From the NCBI GenBank assembly GCA_010015675.1, contig ML976994.1, positions 548,553 through 570,437 of the forward strand: a DNA stretch of 21,885 nucleotides, read 5' to 3'. This DNA comes from Byssothecium circinans. Lineage: Eukaryota > Ascomycota > Dothideomycetes > Pleosporales > Massarinaceae. The notes beneath the pieces were generated by a model. It was not told where the DNA came from, ran no database searches, and saw nothing but the letters and a program-made list of their open reading frames with translations. Position 1 is the stretch's first letter, and every line of letters starts with the position of its first letter. The translations under genes and the position numbers were made by a program. This document shows positions 7,441-17,530 of this stretch, in pieces.

Positions 7441-9300
7441 ATGGCCCTAATTGACGACGCGCTTGCAGAGCTAGAATTGCTAGAGTATGGAGAGGACTTC
7501 TCCTACAGAAAAATTACTGCCAAGTATAGTGTTAATCGCTCTACGCTGGCCCAAAGGCATCAAGGATTAGCGCGCGCTCGACAGGTCAAGAACATTAACC
7601 AGCAGAAACTTACCACACAGCAAGAGGAGGAGCTTGTACGATATATTAAAAGACTCATAGAGAGACATATACCTCCTACTAGAGAGATGATACGGAACTT
7701 TGCCTCAACGATAGCAAAGGAGCCAGTCAGCGAGAGCTGGGTTACCCGCTTTATCAACCGACACAACATTCATCTCATCTCGCAATGGATAGTTGGCATG
7801 GACAGCAATCACCACAAAGCTGATTCAGAGGATAAATATCGCCTCTATTTCAACCTTCTACACAGCAAGATCGATCAATATCGCATAGATCCTTGTCATA
7901 TCTACAATATAGATGAAAAAGGCATCCTAATTAGTATTGTTAGTAGAACAAAGAGGATATTTAGCAGACGAATATGGGAGAAGAAGGAGGTTAGGGCATC
8001 ACTCTAGGATGGCAATCGCGCATGGATCACGCTCCTAGCATGTATCTGCGCTGATGGATCAGCTCTGCCACCAAGCCTCATCTATGAGGCCGCCAACAAG
8101 GGCATCCAGTCAAGCTAGGTAGAGGATATTAAGGCAGGATATCATGAAGTATTTATCACCTCATCATCCTCTGGCTGGACGAACAACGATATTGGACTTG
8201 CCTGGCTTGAGCAGGTGTTTGATCGCTGTACAAAAGAGAAGACTCAACAATCATATCAACTTTTAATCCTAGATGGCCACGGATCTCATGTTACTATAGA
8301 CTTTATCGACTACTGTGATCAGAATAGGATCCTCCTTGCTATCCTACCTCCTCATTCAACTCATACGCTTCAGCCACTTGACGTTGCGATGTTTAAGCCT
8401 CTATCAACAGCCTACTCAGCAGAGCTATCAAGATACCTTCATAGAAGCCAGGGCCTAGCTTCTATCACCAAAGGCGACTTCTTCCCCCTATTCTGGAATG
8501 CGTGGAAGGCCTCCTTCAAGGAATCAACTATCCTCAGCTCTTTTAGAGCCACAGGCATATCGCCACCTAATCCTGATTCTATCCTTGATAGGTTCACCCA
8601 GGACTAAGAATCAGGCGACAGCTCCCTATCAGGGCTCAGCGATCATGACTGGAGAAAGATGGATAGGCTTATACGATCAGTAGTGAAGGAATAGGGTAGT
8701 CAAGATACAAAGAAGCTTCGTCAATCACTCCACCATCTATCTGTTGAAAATGAGCTGCTTAAGCATGACAACGATGGGCTTAGGCAGGCGCTATCTATTA
8801 AGGAGAAGCGTAAGAAGAAGGGCAAAGCTCTAGACCTTCAACAGCGCCAGGAGTATCATGGTGGAGCAGTGTTCTGGTCACCAAGGAAGGTGAGGGAGGC
8901 ACGTGTTCGTCAATCTATCAAGGAGCAGGAGGATAAGCAGCAGCAGCTTCAAAAAGCGGAGACAGCAGAGCTAAAGAAGGCAGCAAAGCTATACAAGGAG
9001 AAAATCCAGCAGGAAAAGCGTGTTGCGCGAGAGGCAGCTAAGAAGGCGAAGGAGAAGGAGAGAGCTGAAAAGGCAGCTCAGCGCGCTGCCCAGAAGTCTG
9101 CCCGCGACGCTGAAAAAGCTCTCCAACTATCCCAGAAGGGTAAGAGAAAGGCCGCTCAGCCATCTCTACAGAGCAGAAAGCGTCAGAAACGTGGTGTTGA
9201 CGCCCTAGATGTTGGGGAGGCCTTAGAGGGCGAATCTGCTGCCCCAACCAAATCTACACGCGGCGGCCGCAACGTCAAGCTTCCAGATAGATTTAAATAG
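7441..9300 (+). pseudogene. pogo/Fot1-like transposase, four in-frame stops
   Basis: One frame runs 620 codons from ATG 7441 to TAG 9298-9300, broken by TAG 8005-8007, TAG 8116-8118, TAA 8605-8607 and TAG 8692-8694; no frameshift is needed. Residues 1-45 form a psq-type helix-turn-helix and about 50-110 a CENP-B-type DNA-binding domain (LTTQQEEELVRYIKRL and SWVTRFINRHN). The DDE/DDD catalytic core has D158 (IYNIDEKG), D278 (LILDGHGSH) and D314 (HTLQPLDVAMFKPL), a DD35D spacing typical of pogo-like enzymes; all three are intact. The C-terminal third is a basic Lys/Ala/Glu coiled coil ending GGRNVKLPDRFK. All four stops are explained by CAR-to-TAR (or TGG-to-TAG) transitions, as RIP would cause. 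Confidence 0.93.
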
Positions 9301-9404
9301 TGCAAATTAATCGCAAGGATTGATATAGTGCTGCTCTGGAAAATCCTGTAATAATATTGATTGTGGGTGGCTCTATAGCTTTATTTTGCGTGAGCTGCTT
9401 TTTC

Positions 9405-9452
9405 TGAGGGTGGCTCGTTACGCGAATCCGGGCGTTACGCGCACGGGCACGG
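9405..9452 (-). repeat. Right terminal inverted repeat of the pogo/Fot1 element
   Basis: This is the complement of the left arm with a single T/C difference; it is followed directly by TA at 9453-9454. Confidence 0.93.
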
Positions 9453-9454
9453 TA

Positions 9455-10105
9455 CAGGCTAGCGCCACATCTGTCAGCCACTGGCCATTACCTCCAACTT
9501 CGCCCCCGACAAATTCCACCACCACGTCCATTGGACATTGAGTTGGCTTGAACAATGCAGCGCATTCGAAAAAGCACGTTCGGGTACTAAACAGAAAAGA
9601 TCGAGGGAGGGAATGATGTGCGAGAGCGCGTAAAGTTGGTCGATTTGGCGGTGGATTGCTTTCTTAGTGCCAGATTGATTCAACCTCCCCTCCCCTCCCC
9701 CCAGAAATACCACTAACATATTATTTTAATGTGGAGATACCCTCCAGTGATGCTGCGTATTCGACAAAAAGGGAGTAGGCTACAGAGCCCTTGAAGCAAG
9801 GAGGTGAAGTAAATTTCTCTCCCGCTTAAAGCAACTGCTAACTAGTACAGCTTAGTAAAATCCCTATTCTAACTCAAGATTCTAACTCAAGCTAATAACT
9901 CTAAAAAGGCGTTAGATTATTTTCTTATAAGCGGTACTACTATAGAGCTTAAGAAAAGATCTCTTAGCTTAAGGCGAAGAACATTAAGCACGCTCTCCAA
10001 GACTGGGAGGCTAAATTCCACAACGGCGAACGTAAGATTGAGATTATAGAACAAGAAACATCAGAATTACTTTGAAGATATTGCTTACCCAAGACGAACA
10101 AGTTA
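9455..10105. other. Intergenic, AT-rich right half, no gene recognised
   Basis: From about 9720 the DNA becomes AT-rich with many TTAG/CTTA motifs and includes a perfect 13-bp tandem duplication (9866-9878 and 9879-9891). A short plus frame near 9988-10076 (ALQDWEAKFHNGERKIEII) looks like a scrap of a degraded gene or transposon but is too short to name. A C-rich tract (CCTCCCCTCCCC) lies near 9685-9702. Confidence 0.4.
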
Positions 10106-11350
10106 TCAAGCCTTGCCAAGATTACTTCCAATGAATACTACCTCCACAACAGCGAATCTAGACATTGTGTTAACCATCACGATTCTCAACATATCGAGTT
10201 GTACTCACGCTGCAGTTGAAGCCGCAATCTCCAATCTTCGCGCATTAGTGAAGCAGGCAAGTGCCAGAGCAAACACGACTGTAAAGCCTGCCATGGCACC
10301 AAGGCGTCCACCTTCAGTCTTTATGAAGTACAATGCGACAACGGCGGCAATAGGCAGCGCTGCAGAAAGGACACTGATCAAGATGTTGTTGAACCTCAGT
10401 AGACCACGGTCGCTGTAGTGAAGGATTCCGCTATGGGGATCTATAGACTTCAGGAATGTGGGGCCTGAATTCGAGGAAAGGATTTGACGTTGTCTCCTTG
10501 AGCGGAAGGTTCGAAGCCAGTTCCAGAGGTCTAGTATTGAGGAGGACAAGATCTTCGAAAAGACATCCTGCTCCTCAGTGGTTTTGTAGAGAGTCAATAA
10601 GTCTTTCTCTAAGAACTTGTGTTCTCTGGGAGGGCTCGTTGTTGGCAGATCCCAGGTGTACATTTCACTGCCATGGAGGAAATTCTCTCCTTCTCCGATG
10701 CCGCCGAGCCATTCACGTAGGAATTGCACATCTGGCTGTTCCGGTTGAGGCATTCTCCCAATCTGCGCTGTTTGTATCAAAGCAGCGTCTACAAAACAAT
10801 TATTGATTGTTAGGTATGTTCAAGGATAAGTAACATTGTCAAGCTTACTATATTCCTGCAGTTTCTGGCGGATCTCCAGCAGTTTCTCATATTGTAGGCT
10901 ATTTTCTGAGTTCCGCAATACTCGAAAATAGGTAGAAAATTCTTTTTCGCCGGAGTCAGTTGAGGCGTTGTCTTCTGCCCAAAGATCGCGAAACTGCACT
11001 TGCAGATCAACAAGCTCTGCTTGCAAGCTTAGCAAGTTGAGCATGTTGAGGGCGCCAAATCGTCGAAAAATTGCCGCCTCAGGATAATGCCCCATCAAAT
11101 CAGCGAGTCGATGGTAGCCTTGCGGCTCCGCTGGCGGCGGAGCAGCCATGTTTCCGTCAATTTCTGCAGCCGCTAAGACAGGGGTAGATAGCGATTTGGA
11201 GCTCGAAGCTAGATTCCGATGGCTCTGAGATAATGTTAACATAGGTGTCCTGCCAGCACCAACAAGTTGTTTCCACCGCCCAAGGCTGAGTAGCTGAGCG
11301 CGTGGCGATACTTGGCTCTGCAGGAAATCTGGGGCTGAGTGCGCCATCAT
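10106..11350 (-). CDS. DUF6594 domain membrane protein, three exons
   Basis: Exons are 11350-10849, 10788-10209 and 10157-10106. Intron 1 (10848-10789, 60 nt) has GTAAGC, a CCTAACA branch and TTTGTAG. Intron 2 (10208-10158, 51 nt) has GTGAGT, GGTTAACA and TCTAG. Splicing closes the frame at 377 residues. The N-terminal 70 residues are Ser-rich. The DUF6594 signature begins at GYHRLADLMGHYPEAAIFRR (78-97), followed by LLSLQAELVDLQ and, across intron 1, LQEY-NAALIQTAQIGRM. Three C-terminal hydrophobic segments lie at about 302-323, 330-348 and 357-371, the last created by exon 3 (AAFAVVEVVFIGSNLGKA), which matches the usual family ending. The family is fungal, membrane-associated and of unknown function, often found beside NLR-like or heterokaryon-incompatibility genes. 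The gene diverges from 11562 across 211 bp. MM at the start leaves 11350 or 11347 as alternatives. Confidence 0.88.
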
Positions 11351-11561
11351 TATACAGGGGTTTGGCTATTGGCTGAGGTAACGAATTTTAATACAGAAGG
11401 GGCAGGGTTGATCCGTATCGCAGAGCTTCAACCCTTTTTTACGATTCTCGGGTGTCAGATGGTTGAAGACAACTTTTTGCACGTCCTCTCCACCATCGAT
11501 CAGTCGTTAAAGCCAACGTCTCTAGCCGATTCCATCTTTCAACGACCAACTTTACACGGCC
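11351..11561. promoter_or_regulatory. Shared divergent promoter region, 211 bp
   Basis: This lies between the starts of the DUF6594 gene (-) and the SesA/retropepsin gene (+) and must hold both promoters. No clear TATA box or named operator was seen. The short spacing suggests co-regulation, which is inference. Confidence 0.45.
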
Positions 11562-13032
11562 ATGTCAGGAGTGGAAGTAGCTAGCCTAGTGATAGGCCTC
11601 GTACGCGTAGTATCAGCCTTCAATAGCCTCGCCGGCATTCCAGGTGGCAAAGAACACGCCTCGCTCCTCCAAGATTACACCCTATCGATGCGGATTCTTG
11701 AAGACTGCGCAGCTATCACCAAGACTGTTCCAGATGGGGAGATTCCCAGAGTGATGGAAGAAGCTACGCATCAGTGTATAAGCCTTGCAGAGGAGGTCGT
11801 CGTTCGCCAAGAGAAATGGCCAGCAAGGAAGGGAACTTTGAGACAAGTTACTGGACTTGCTTCGTGGGAGAAGCTCGAAAGAATAAACAAAGCTTTTAGA
11901 GAGCGAGTACTTATTCTCCACGCCAGCTGTCAGAGGCATGTTGTGCTCCAATATAGGACTAATCGGTTCCGCTAACTCTTGTGTATGTTAGCTTCCTTTT
12001 GCGAACGCTTCTTGAGAGCAAAAATAATCAACAAATTGGGACTGAAAAACAGCTTTTGGAATACATCAGCAGACACGAACGGTCCCATCCCGAAGGCAGC
12101 GCGCGCTCGGGGCGAAGCTTCGACTTAGAGAGAGAGACATTCTTCACGGTTGGACAAGAATCGACTGGACGGGAATCGGTTGCAGATGTCGTTACTCTGG
12201 CGGAAAAAGCGGTGACTCAAACTATCGCAAAGGGTATTGCTTTTGATTCCAATCCAAGCCTGACGTTCGGATCAATAGCTTTGACCCACAAGGCACAGCC
12301 ACGATATGTTCCGGTTCGTGCCAAATACGACACTGGCAGCGATGTCAATTTGGTTCCAGCTCAACTCATCGTTTCTAATGATCTCTCTAGCTTGTTAGTC
12401 GAAGGAGAAGACACGTTCATTGATCTGAACAACCAAGAATATCACACACATCACACCATTACCCTCAAATGGTGCGCTGTCAACATGCATAAGATGCGCA
12501 CCACCACGTTCCACGTTACCGACGACCTGCCCTTCGACATGGTTCTAGGCGATCCATTCATCCAGGAAAATGCTGTCTTCGATCCACAGCGAGTAGCGTT
12601 GCCATTACGGCGAAAGCATCGCGGCCCTGGTACATTTTTCTTATTAATATTATCATAGCTGAACGAAAAGAGGAAGGGGAACGAAAGAAAGCGCATGCAC
12701 AAGCCGCCGCAGAAGAGCTCCGACGTACAAGAAACGAAGATGCCCGTAAACGAGCGCTAGAGAGAGAAGCAAGGAACCTAGCAATGGCGCAGACATCCGC
12801 ATCATCCATGATCTCAGGATCTTCTGGCCGCTTGGGCCAGTATACGAATATCTCAGTGATCACGGGGAACGCTGTGAATGCCGCCTTGAGCCCAAGCACC
12901 AGTCACAGTCCATCATCGATAACTCCAACGACTTCTTCATCCAATACGCACGATCCATTGAGCGCTTCATCTACGAATACAGATCCCACCACACACTCAG
13001 CTGCTTCTGCCCCAGGGTTGTCGATGGTATGA
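11562..13032 (+). CDS. SesA/HeLo-like N-terminus plus retropepsin-like aspartic protease domain
   Basis: The first frame (11562-11975) starts MSGVEVASLVIGLVRVVSAF and resembles N-terminal SesA/HeLo-like domains of fungal NLR-type proteins. A second frame (to 12629) carries a retropepsin-like core: VRAKYDTGSDVNLVPAQL with catalytic DTGS (Asp at 12329-12331), then FHVTDDLPFDMVLGDPFI, the hydrophobic-hydrophobic-G flap-end motif. The join between these frames is unresolved: a CTAAC branch and GTTAG acceptor exist at 11971-11991, but no consensus donor there restores frame. At 12630 a GTACAT...CATAG segment of only 29 nt separates the protease from a basic coiled coil (AERKEEGERKKAHAQ) that continues in the frame ending at 13032 with a Ser/Thr-rich tail. 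Similar retropepsin domains occur in fungal host proteins; no reverse transcriptase or integrase is nearby, so this is not a retroelement remnant on present evidence. Confidence 0.65.
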
Positions 13033-13231
13033 TGTTGTAGAGTGTAGGTTAGTACAGAAGTTTTATTGCATCTTGAAGTATAAGGAGCAGTAGAATAGAG
13101 CTAAATTAGTATAGATAGGTCTTTTTGGATGACGCAATTTTATATCTGTTCCTGGGCTAGAGATTTACGGATTTGGCTACCATTCTAATTTACCAACCCA
13201 CGAGAATTGTTTTCGTTACTCAGCTGACTCC
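13033..13231. other. Short intergenic spacer, nothing recognised
   Basis: AT-rich 3' flank of the retropepsin gene, with no coding frame of note. Confidence 0.35.
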
Positions 13232-13500
13232 CTATAATTTCTGTGCATGGCTCGAACCCACATATTCATCTGGGGAAAAAGCCATCATTCTTCCACTCCC
13301 ATGGCCTATCTGCAGTTCCACAAGAACTTTCTGTACTTCGATTAGCACGACCTTCTTCCCCGCGTATTCAAATCTGCCACTTCCAAATACCAAGTCGGCC
13401 CTATCAATCATGCGTCGCAATTCCTGGCTTTGAGATTCCAACCATCGCTCCGGTCGATACATTACCGCATTCCCCAAACACTGCTGGATGGTAGAAGTAG
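13232..13500 (-). pseudogene. Cytochrome P450 C-terminal relic
   Basis: The minus frame reads YRPERWLES, then FGSGRFEYAGKKVVLIEVQK and VLVEL, which is the PERF/W motif and haem loop of a fungal P450. The axial cysteine of F-x-x-G-R-x-x-C-x-G is tyrosine (codon at 13376-13374, TAC; one G-to-A step from TGC), so no active enzyme could result. Immediately upstream the expected HPAVFGE lies in a different frame (about 13494-13474), showing a frameshift. Nothing of the I-helix or ExxR region was seen further upstream, so only the last quarter of a gene remains. After VLVEL the frame diverges from the family. Confidence 0.8.
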
Positions 13501-13651
13501 ACCTATAGGTTACTTAGTTTATTAAGTTGCGCTTCATAGGGAGTGTTAAAGCAGCTTAAATATATTATACTCGCTTCTTAAAATAACTCACAAGAGGGTC
13601 GTGCACAAGGCGCGAGCACCTTAAGATTTGCTTAATCTATGATCTACATAA

Positions 13652-15361
13652 TCACTGTTGCGAGACATCCACCTTGCTCCACCAAAATTCCGATTCTTTC
13701 CTGGCCCAGTCATCATCCATCAGCCGCGATGGAACACCAGGATCGCCGCCAATTAGCTCCTTGTTCTCAAGACCGAAAACCATCGCTTTTGGTCTCTGTG
13801 ATGTGTATTTATCCCACTGTGGCCTGTTGCCACACTCACCACGGAACGCATTTGGGTCTCCCGTCGTGATGAAACTGGTGATGTACGCGTTTAGCGTCTG
13901 TGCTATCTGCTTTTGTGTCGGTGATAATTTCGTCTTGCTCGGTTCGCATGTCTCGTAATACATGTTCTCGCCGTGCCTTGCTCCATCTAGCAGTGAACTT
14001 TCTAATGCCCACTGGTACAAGTAAACAGGCTCAGTCATGACTGCCGATGCAAGATCGGCCGTCTGCCTTACTGGTGCGACGTATGCATAGTGCCCATAAG
14101 CGACTTCAAGACGGCGGTACTGGGCGCCTGTGCCTTTGAGTTGCTCTTTGTATGGAGAGTCTGGAAATTTCAAGGGGTCGGGATACAGCGCGTTGATTGT
14201 TTCGATGTCTTCTTTGGACAGTAGGGGGAGGAGGTTGGCGAAAAATTGTGTGAACTGGGATGATTCGGAAACGGCTTTCGAAACGTATATCGAGCCCTCG
14301 TTCCGATTGAAGCCGGTCATGATGGGAACTTTGCGCCACTTGTTCAGGCGCCACGACTCCATAGGTGTTCGAGGGATGATTTCGCCATCGATCACGGGCT
14401 GGAAAGCCCAGACGAGTGAAGGGTTCCATTTATCGAACACTGCGATTTGAGCGGCCTGAATCTTCTCACTTGGCACGTTCCTTAGGTACTCGAAGGTCTC
14501 TTTTGGGGACAGGCCGTTGGGACAGCCAGTTTCCCGTAGGAAGTCTTCGAATTGCTGTTCGTGAAATGTGGCGTTATACGGACGGACGGCACGTGAGGTT
14601 GGGGCCCCGGATTCAAGAATGACCCTGTGGAAAAGTGGTGGGGCTGTTGGATCTTCATCGCGTAAGAGGTGGTGGCCGATCTTGGTAGGTTCATCAATAT
14701 ATGGATGCAAGAATAAATGATGGAGACGGTGGGAACTTACAGAATGCCCGCCAGCAGATATACCAAACAGAGTCACATTATTAGGATCACCGCCAAAAGA
14801 GGTGATGTTTTCGCGCACCCATCTAAATAACAGGATCTGATCTTTCAGACCCAAATTGAGCACGCCTTCTTTAGCACTAGGAGTCGAAGGCAGGAATCCG
14901 AGCGCGCCTATCCTGTAGTTGAACGAAACAGCTACGAATGATTGGCCAGAATGCGCGAGGAATGAGGCGGTATTGTGCATCGACGCCGTGCCCCTGTTGA
15001 ATGCGCCGCCGTGTACGTAAACCGCGACAGGTAGTAATTTCGACTCCTCTTGATTCGGCGATGTTGGTAACCGGAAAACATTGGCTGTCAAGCAGTCCTC
15101 ACTATATTCCAAAGCCGGCCCTCCAGGAAATAGCTGTTTTCCAGGAGCCACTGCACCAAACCGCGAAGCGTCTATTGTTTGGGATGATGACTCGACCTCG
15201 ACCGGTGGCCGGAATCTGCGATCGCCCGTTGGTGGGAGAGCATATGGAATGCCTCGAAATGCTTCAATCGCTCGCGGGAGCGCATCGCTCAGTACTGTTC
15301 CGACGACTGTGCCCTGTCGGAGCGTTACCGCTGGCCGGGCCTCTCCTTCCTTCGAAGGCAT
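13652..15361 (-). CDS. Type-B carboxylesterase/lipase family protein, one probable intron
   Basis: Unspliced, the frame is 569 residues. A 60-nt intron (14740-14681; donor GTAAGT, acceptor ACCAAG) falls directly after GGHS and is a multiple of three without a stop; removing it gives 549 residues and a continuous GISAGGHS-IGHHLL, as in relatives. The alpha/beta-hydrolase hallmarks are present: FRGIPYALPP, EDCLTANVF, oxyanion hole HGGAF (117-121), nucleophile elbow FGISAGG (Ser202; the usual GESAG Glu is Ile), acid in GFNRNEGSIY (Glu335 spliced) and His443 in ARHGENMYY. There is no signal peptide, so the enzyme is probably cytosolic. It should hydrolyse carboxylic esters of unknown identity. 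It diverges from the MFS gene at 15873 and lies next to a P450 relic, suggesting a shared xenobiotic or metabolite pathway. Confidence 0.93.
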   Translation of the reverse strand: MPSKEGEARPAVTLRQGTVVGTVLSDALPRAIEAFRGIPYALPPTGDRRFRPPVEVESSSQTIDASRFGAVAPGKQLFPGGPALEYSEDCLTANVFRLPTSPNQEESKLLPVAVYVHGGAFNRGTASMHNTASFLAHSGQSFVAVSFNYRIGALGFLPSTPSAKEGVLNLGLKDQILLFRWVRENITSFGGDPNNVTLFGISAGGHSVSSHRLHHLFLHPYIDEPTKIGHHLLRDEDPTAPPLFHRVILESGAPTSRAVRPYNATFHEQQFEDFLRETGCPNGLSPKETFEYLRNVPSEKIQAAQIAVFDKWNPSLVWAFQPVIDGEIIPRTPMESWRLNKWRKVPIMTGFNRNEGSIYVSKAVSESSQFTQFFANLLPLLSKEDIETINALYPDPLKFPDSPYKEQLKGTGAQYRRLEVAYGHYAYVAPVRQTADLASAVMTEPVYLYQWALESSLLDGARHGENMYYETCEPSKTKLSPTQKQIAQTLNAYITSFITTGDPNAFRGECGNRPQWDKYTSQRPKAMVFGLENKELIGGDPGVPSRLMDDDWARKESEFWWSKVDVSQQ

Positions 15362-15872
15362 GATTTCGAACGATTCGGGCCGAATGCGATGTTTGGGCTT
15401 CTCGAGTTGCTAGTGAAGGCGTCGACCAATTTGCGCGTTCTTGTCTTGTGCTGCAGATACCTACATCCAGTTTATCACGGGTAGCGGCTTGGAAATAGAT
15501 AAGTATGATACGACGCCGAATGTCGGGTAATCATATGCATCGGTGCTACTTTTGCACGCCGCGAGCTATCGCAACGATGCAATGATCCGCATACCATCAC
15601 CTATCCGGTTCGTTGGCTCAAGACATGATTGGCTGGGTATATCCGTGTCCAACATTGGGTGCCATCGAGAGTTATTTTATGTTGCCAAAACCCCAACTTC
15701 CCCACTTTATCAACGTCAATACAGATACGCCGCACGATAAGGTCCGCATCTCTATCGCTATCAAATGAACGGGGTTACTTGGAGATGATAGCTACGCTGA
15801 AGGCCTCAGAGACGCAAAATCTTCCGTTCAGTCGCAGTACTCCTCAATTCTTTATTCGCCCAGACCGACAAC
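15362..15872. promoter_or_regulatory. Divergent promoter of the esterase and MFS genes, 511 bp
   Basis: It contains no gene. GC-rich inverted or CGG-type half-sites expected of Zn2Cys6 regulators were looked for; several isolated CCGG/CGG triplets occur (for example near 15379, 15606 and 15769) but no clear spaced palindrome is convincing. The arrangement suggests both genes respond to one regulator, which is inference. Confidence 0.45.
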
Positions 15873-17530
15873 ATGGAGGACAAGAAAATCACCGAGGAGA
15901 TCAAAAGGACGGAGAGCGGCCTTGAACCCACCAAGTCGTTGTCGATCGGAGAGATCCAGCACCTCGACGCCTCATCATCTTTTCTACTCGAAAACAACAT
16001 CACCGATGAGTACCTCGCCGAGCTCGTCAACGATAAGGGAAAGAACCGACGCCTGGTTCGCAAGATTGACTTCATTGTCTTGCCTCTTCTAGCCGGCACG
16101 TATGTCCTGCAATATATCGATAAACAGGCCCTGTCCTATGCTGCCGTCTTCGACCTGTTTCCCAGCACTGGAGTCACGCAAACGCAGTACTCATGGTTTG
16201 CGAGCATGTTCTATCTAGCGTATCTTGTCGCCGAATATCCTTGGGTCTATTTGGCTCAGAAGACGCGCATGGGCAAGGTCGTCGCAGGATGCGTACTCAC
16301 TTGGGGTTCTATCCTAATGGTTACTGCTGCTTGCCACAACTTTGTCGGCCTTTCGATCTGTCGAGTTTTGCTGGGAGTTTTTGAAGCTCCCATCACGACA
16401 TGTTTCATGATGATGGTATCCATGTGGTGAGTCGTGTCTTTTCCATGTTACCCTCCACCATCGCGCATCCGACTTACCGTTACTCAGGTACGTGCGATCG
16501 GAACAACCTTTTAGAGCCGGTATATTCTACTGCTGTAATGGAGTGGGTTCAATGCTTGGCGGGATTCTAAGCTATGGGATCGGTCAAATCGATTCCTTCC
16601 CCGTCTGGAAAGCCGTTTTCCTCCTTTGCGGCGGTATCACGGTTTTTTGGGGTGGTATTCTTCTGCTCTGCCTCCCAGACAGCATTTTCACCGCCAAATG
16701 GTTTTCCCTTGAGGAGAGAGCTCTCCTTGTGGGCCGCGCTCGGCTCGCGCGAACGGGCGTGCTCAACAACACTATTCAGTGGTATCAAATCCGAGAAGCG
16801 TTCCTTGATCCGCAAGTATGGTTATTGACTGTATTCGTCACTCTGAATGAATGCATCAATGGAGGCACGGCAAACTTCGGGAAACTCATTATCAAGGGCC
16901 TGGTCTCCGATCCTTTGTTGACAACAGCATTGGGCATTCCTCAAGGAGCGTTCCAGGTGTTCTGGATTCTGTCCGGAACATATACCGCCACCAAGCTACG
17001 CAACCACCGCACAACAGTCATGGCATTATGGATGATCCCCACGATAATCGGATGCTCCATGATTTGGAAGCTAGACCGGAAGCACTACAAGATTGGTGTA
17101 CTGTTTGGATACTATCTGATCGGTTGTTTTGTCGCTTCGCTTGTGTTGGCTTTGCAGATGCCAGCCACGAACATTGGTGGATACACGAAGCGTATCACTG
17201 CCTCAGCTATAGTATTTACTGCCTATTGTGCTGGAAATGTTATCGGACCTCATGCATTCCTTGCGGAAGAAGCGCCTTTGTACCAGACGGGATGCAAGGT
17301 CATTCTTGGATGTGCAGCCGGGCAGATGGTGACCGCTGGTGCTTTGCGGTTGCTATTGATTCGCCGAAACCAGCAAAGGGAGCGAGCTGCAGCTGCACAT
17401 ACTATCCCCATAGAGGGGAATGAGGACGAAGGATTGGATCTGACGGACTTCGAGGTGAGTCGCTTAACTTTGGGTAAAGTGAGACTATACTGAATCCATA
17501 CAGAACCCGAACTTCCGCTACGTACTGTAG
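15873..17530 (+). CDS. MFS transporter, Dal5/allantoate permease (ACS) type, three exons
   Basis: Exons are 15873-16426, 16488-17454 and 17504-17530. Intron 1 (61 nt) has GTGAGT and TTACTCAG and rejoins TG-G to give SMWYVRSEQPFRAG. Intron 2 (49 nt) has GTGAGT and CATACAG and adds the final exon NPNFRYVL. The spliced product is 515 residues. An acidic cytosolic N-terminus is followed by RKIDFIVLPLLAGTYVLQYIDK and about 12 hydrophobic segments in two halves, with a central loop near IQWYQIREAFLDPQ. ICRVLLGVFEAPI and the C-terminal DLTDFENPNFRYVL are typical of the Dal5/Tna1 anion:cation symporter group, which imports small organic anions (allantoate, nicotinate, other carboxylates) across the plasma membrane. 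The substrate is not determinable here. Pairing with the divergent esterase suggests uptake coupled to ester hydrolysis. Confidence 0.95.

Larger units (their letters stand above)
7353..9452 (+). mobile_element. Complete 2100-bp pogo/Fot1-type (Tc1-mariner) DNA transposon
   Basis: The element is bounded by 48-bp terminal inverted repeats (7353-7400 and 9405-9452) that differ at one position (the sixth), and is flanked by the dinucleotide TA on both sides (7351-7352 and 9453-9454), the target duplication expected of Tc1-mariner elements. It encodes a single CENP-B/pogo-like DDD transposase (7441-9300) that is broken by stops, so this copy is not autonomous. The near-perfect inverted repeats suggest a fairly recent insertion, inactivated since by point mutation. 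Removing it and one TA rejoins the flanks ...GACCCG-TA-CAGGCTAG. Confidence 0.95.

Noticed and set aside
12301..12600. Retroelement or viral origin of the DTGS protease
   Set aside because: No reverse transcriptase, integrase, LTR or gag-like sequence lies around it; it is joined to a host NLR-type N-terminus. Retropepsin-like domains are known in host proteins.
12558..12899. 113-codon minus-strand ORF
   Set aside because: It is antisense to the basic/Ser-Thr tail of the retropepsin gene, and its hydrophobic content mirrors that composition.
14416..15413. Several plus-strand ORFs of 60-120 codons
   Set aside because: All are antisense shadows of the carboxylesterase gene.
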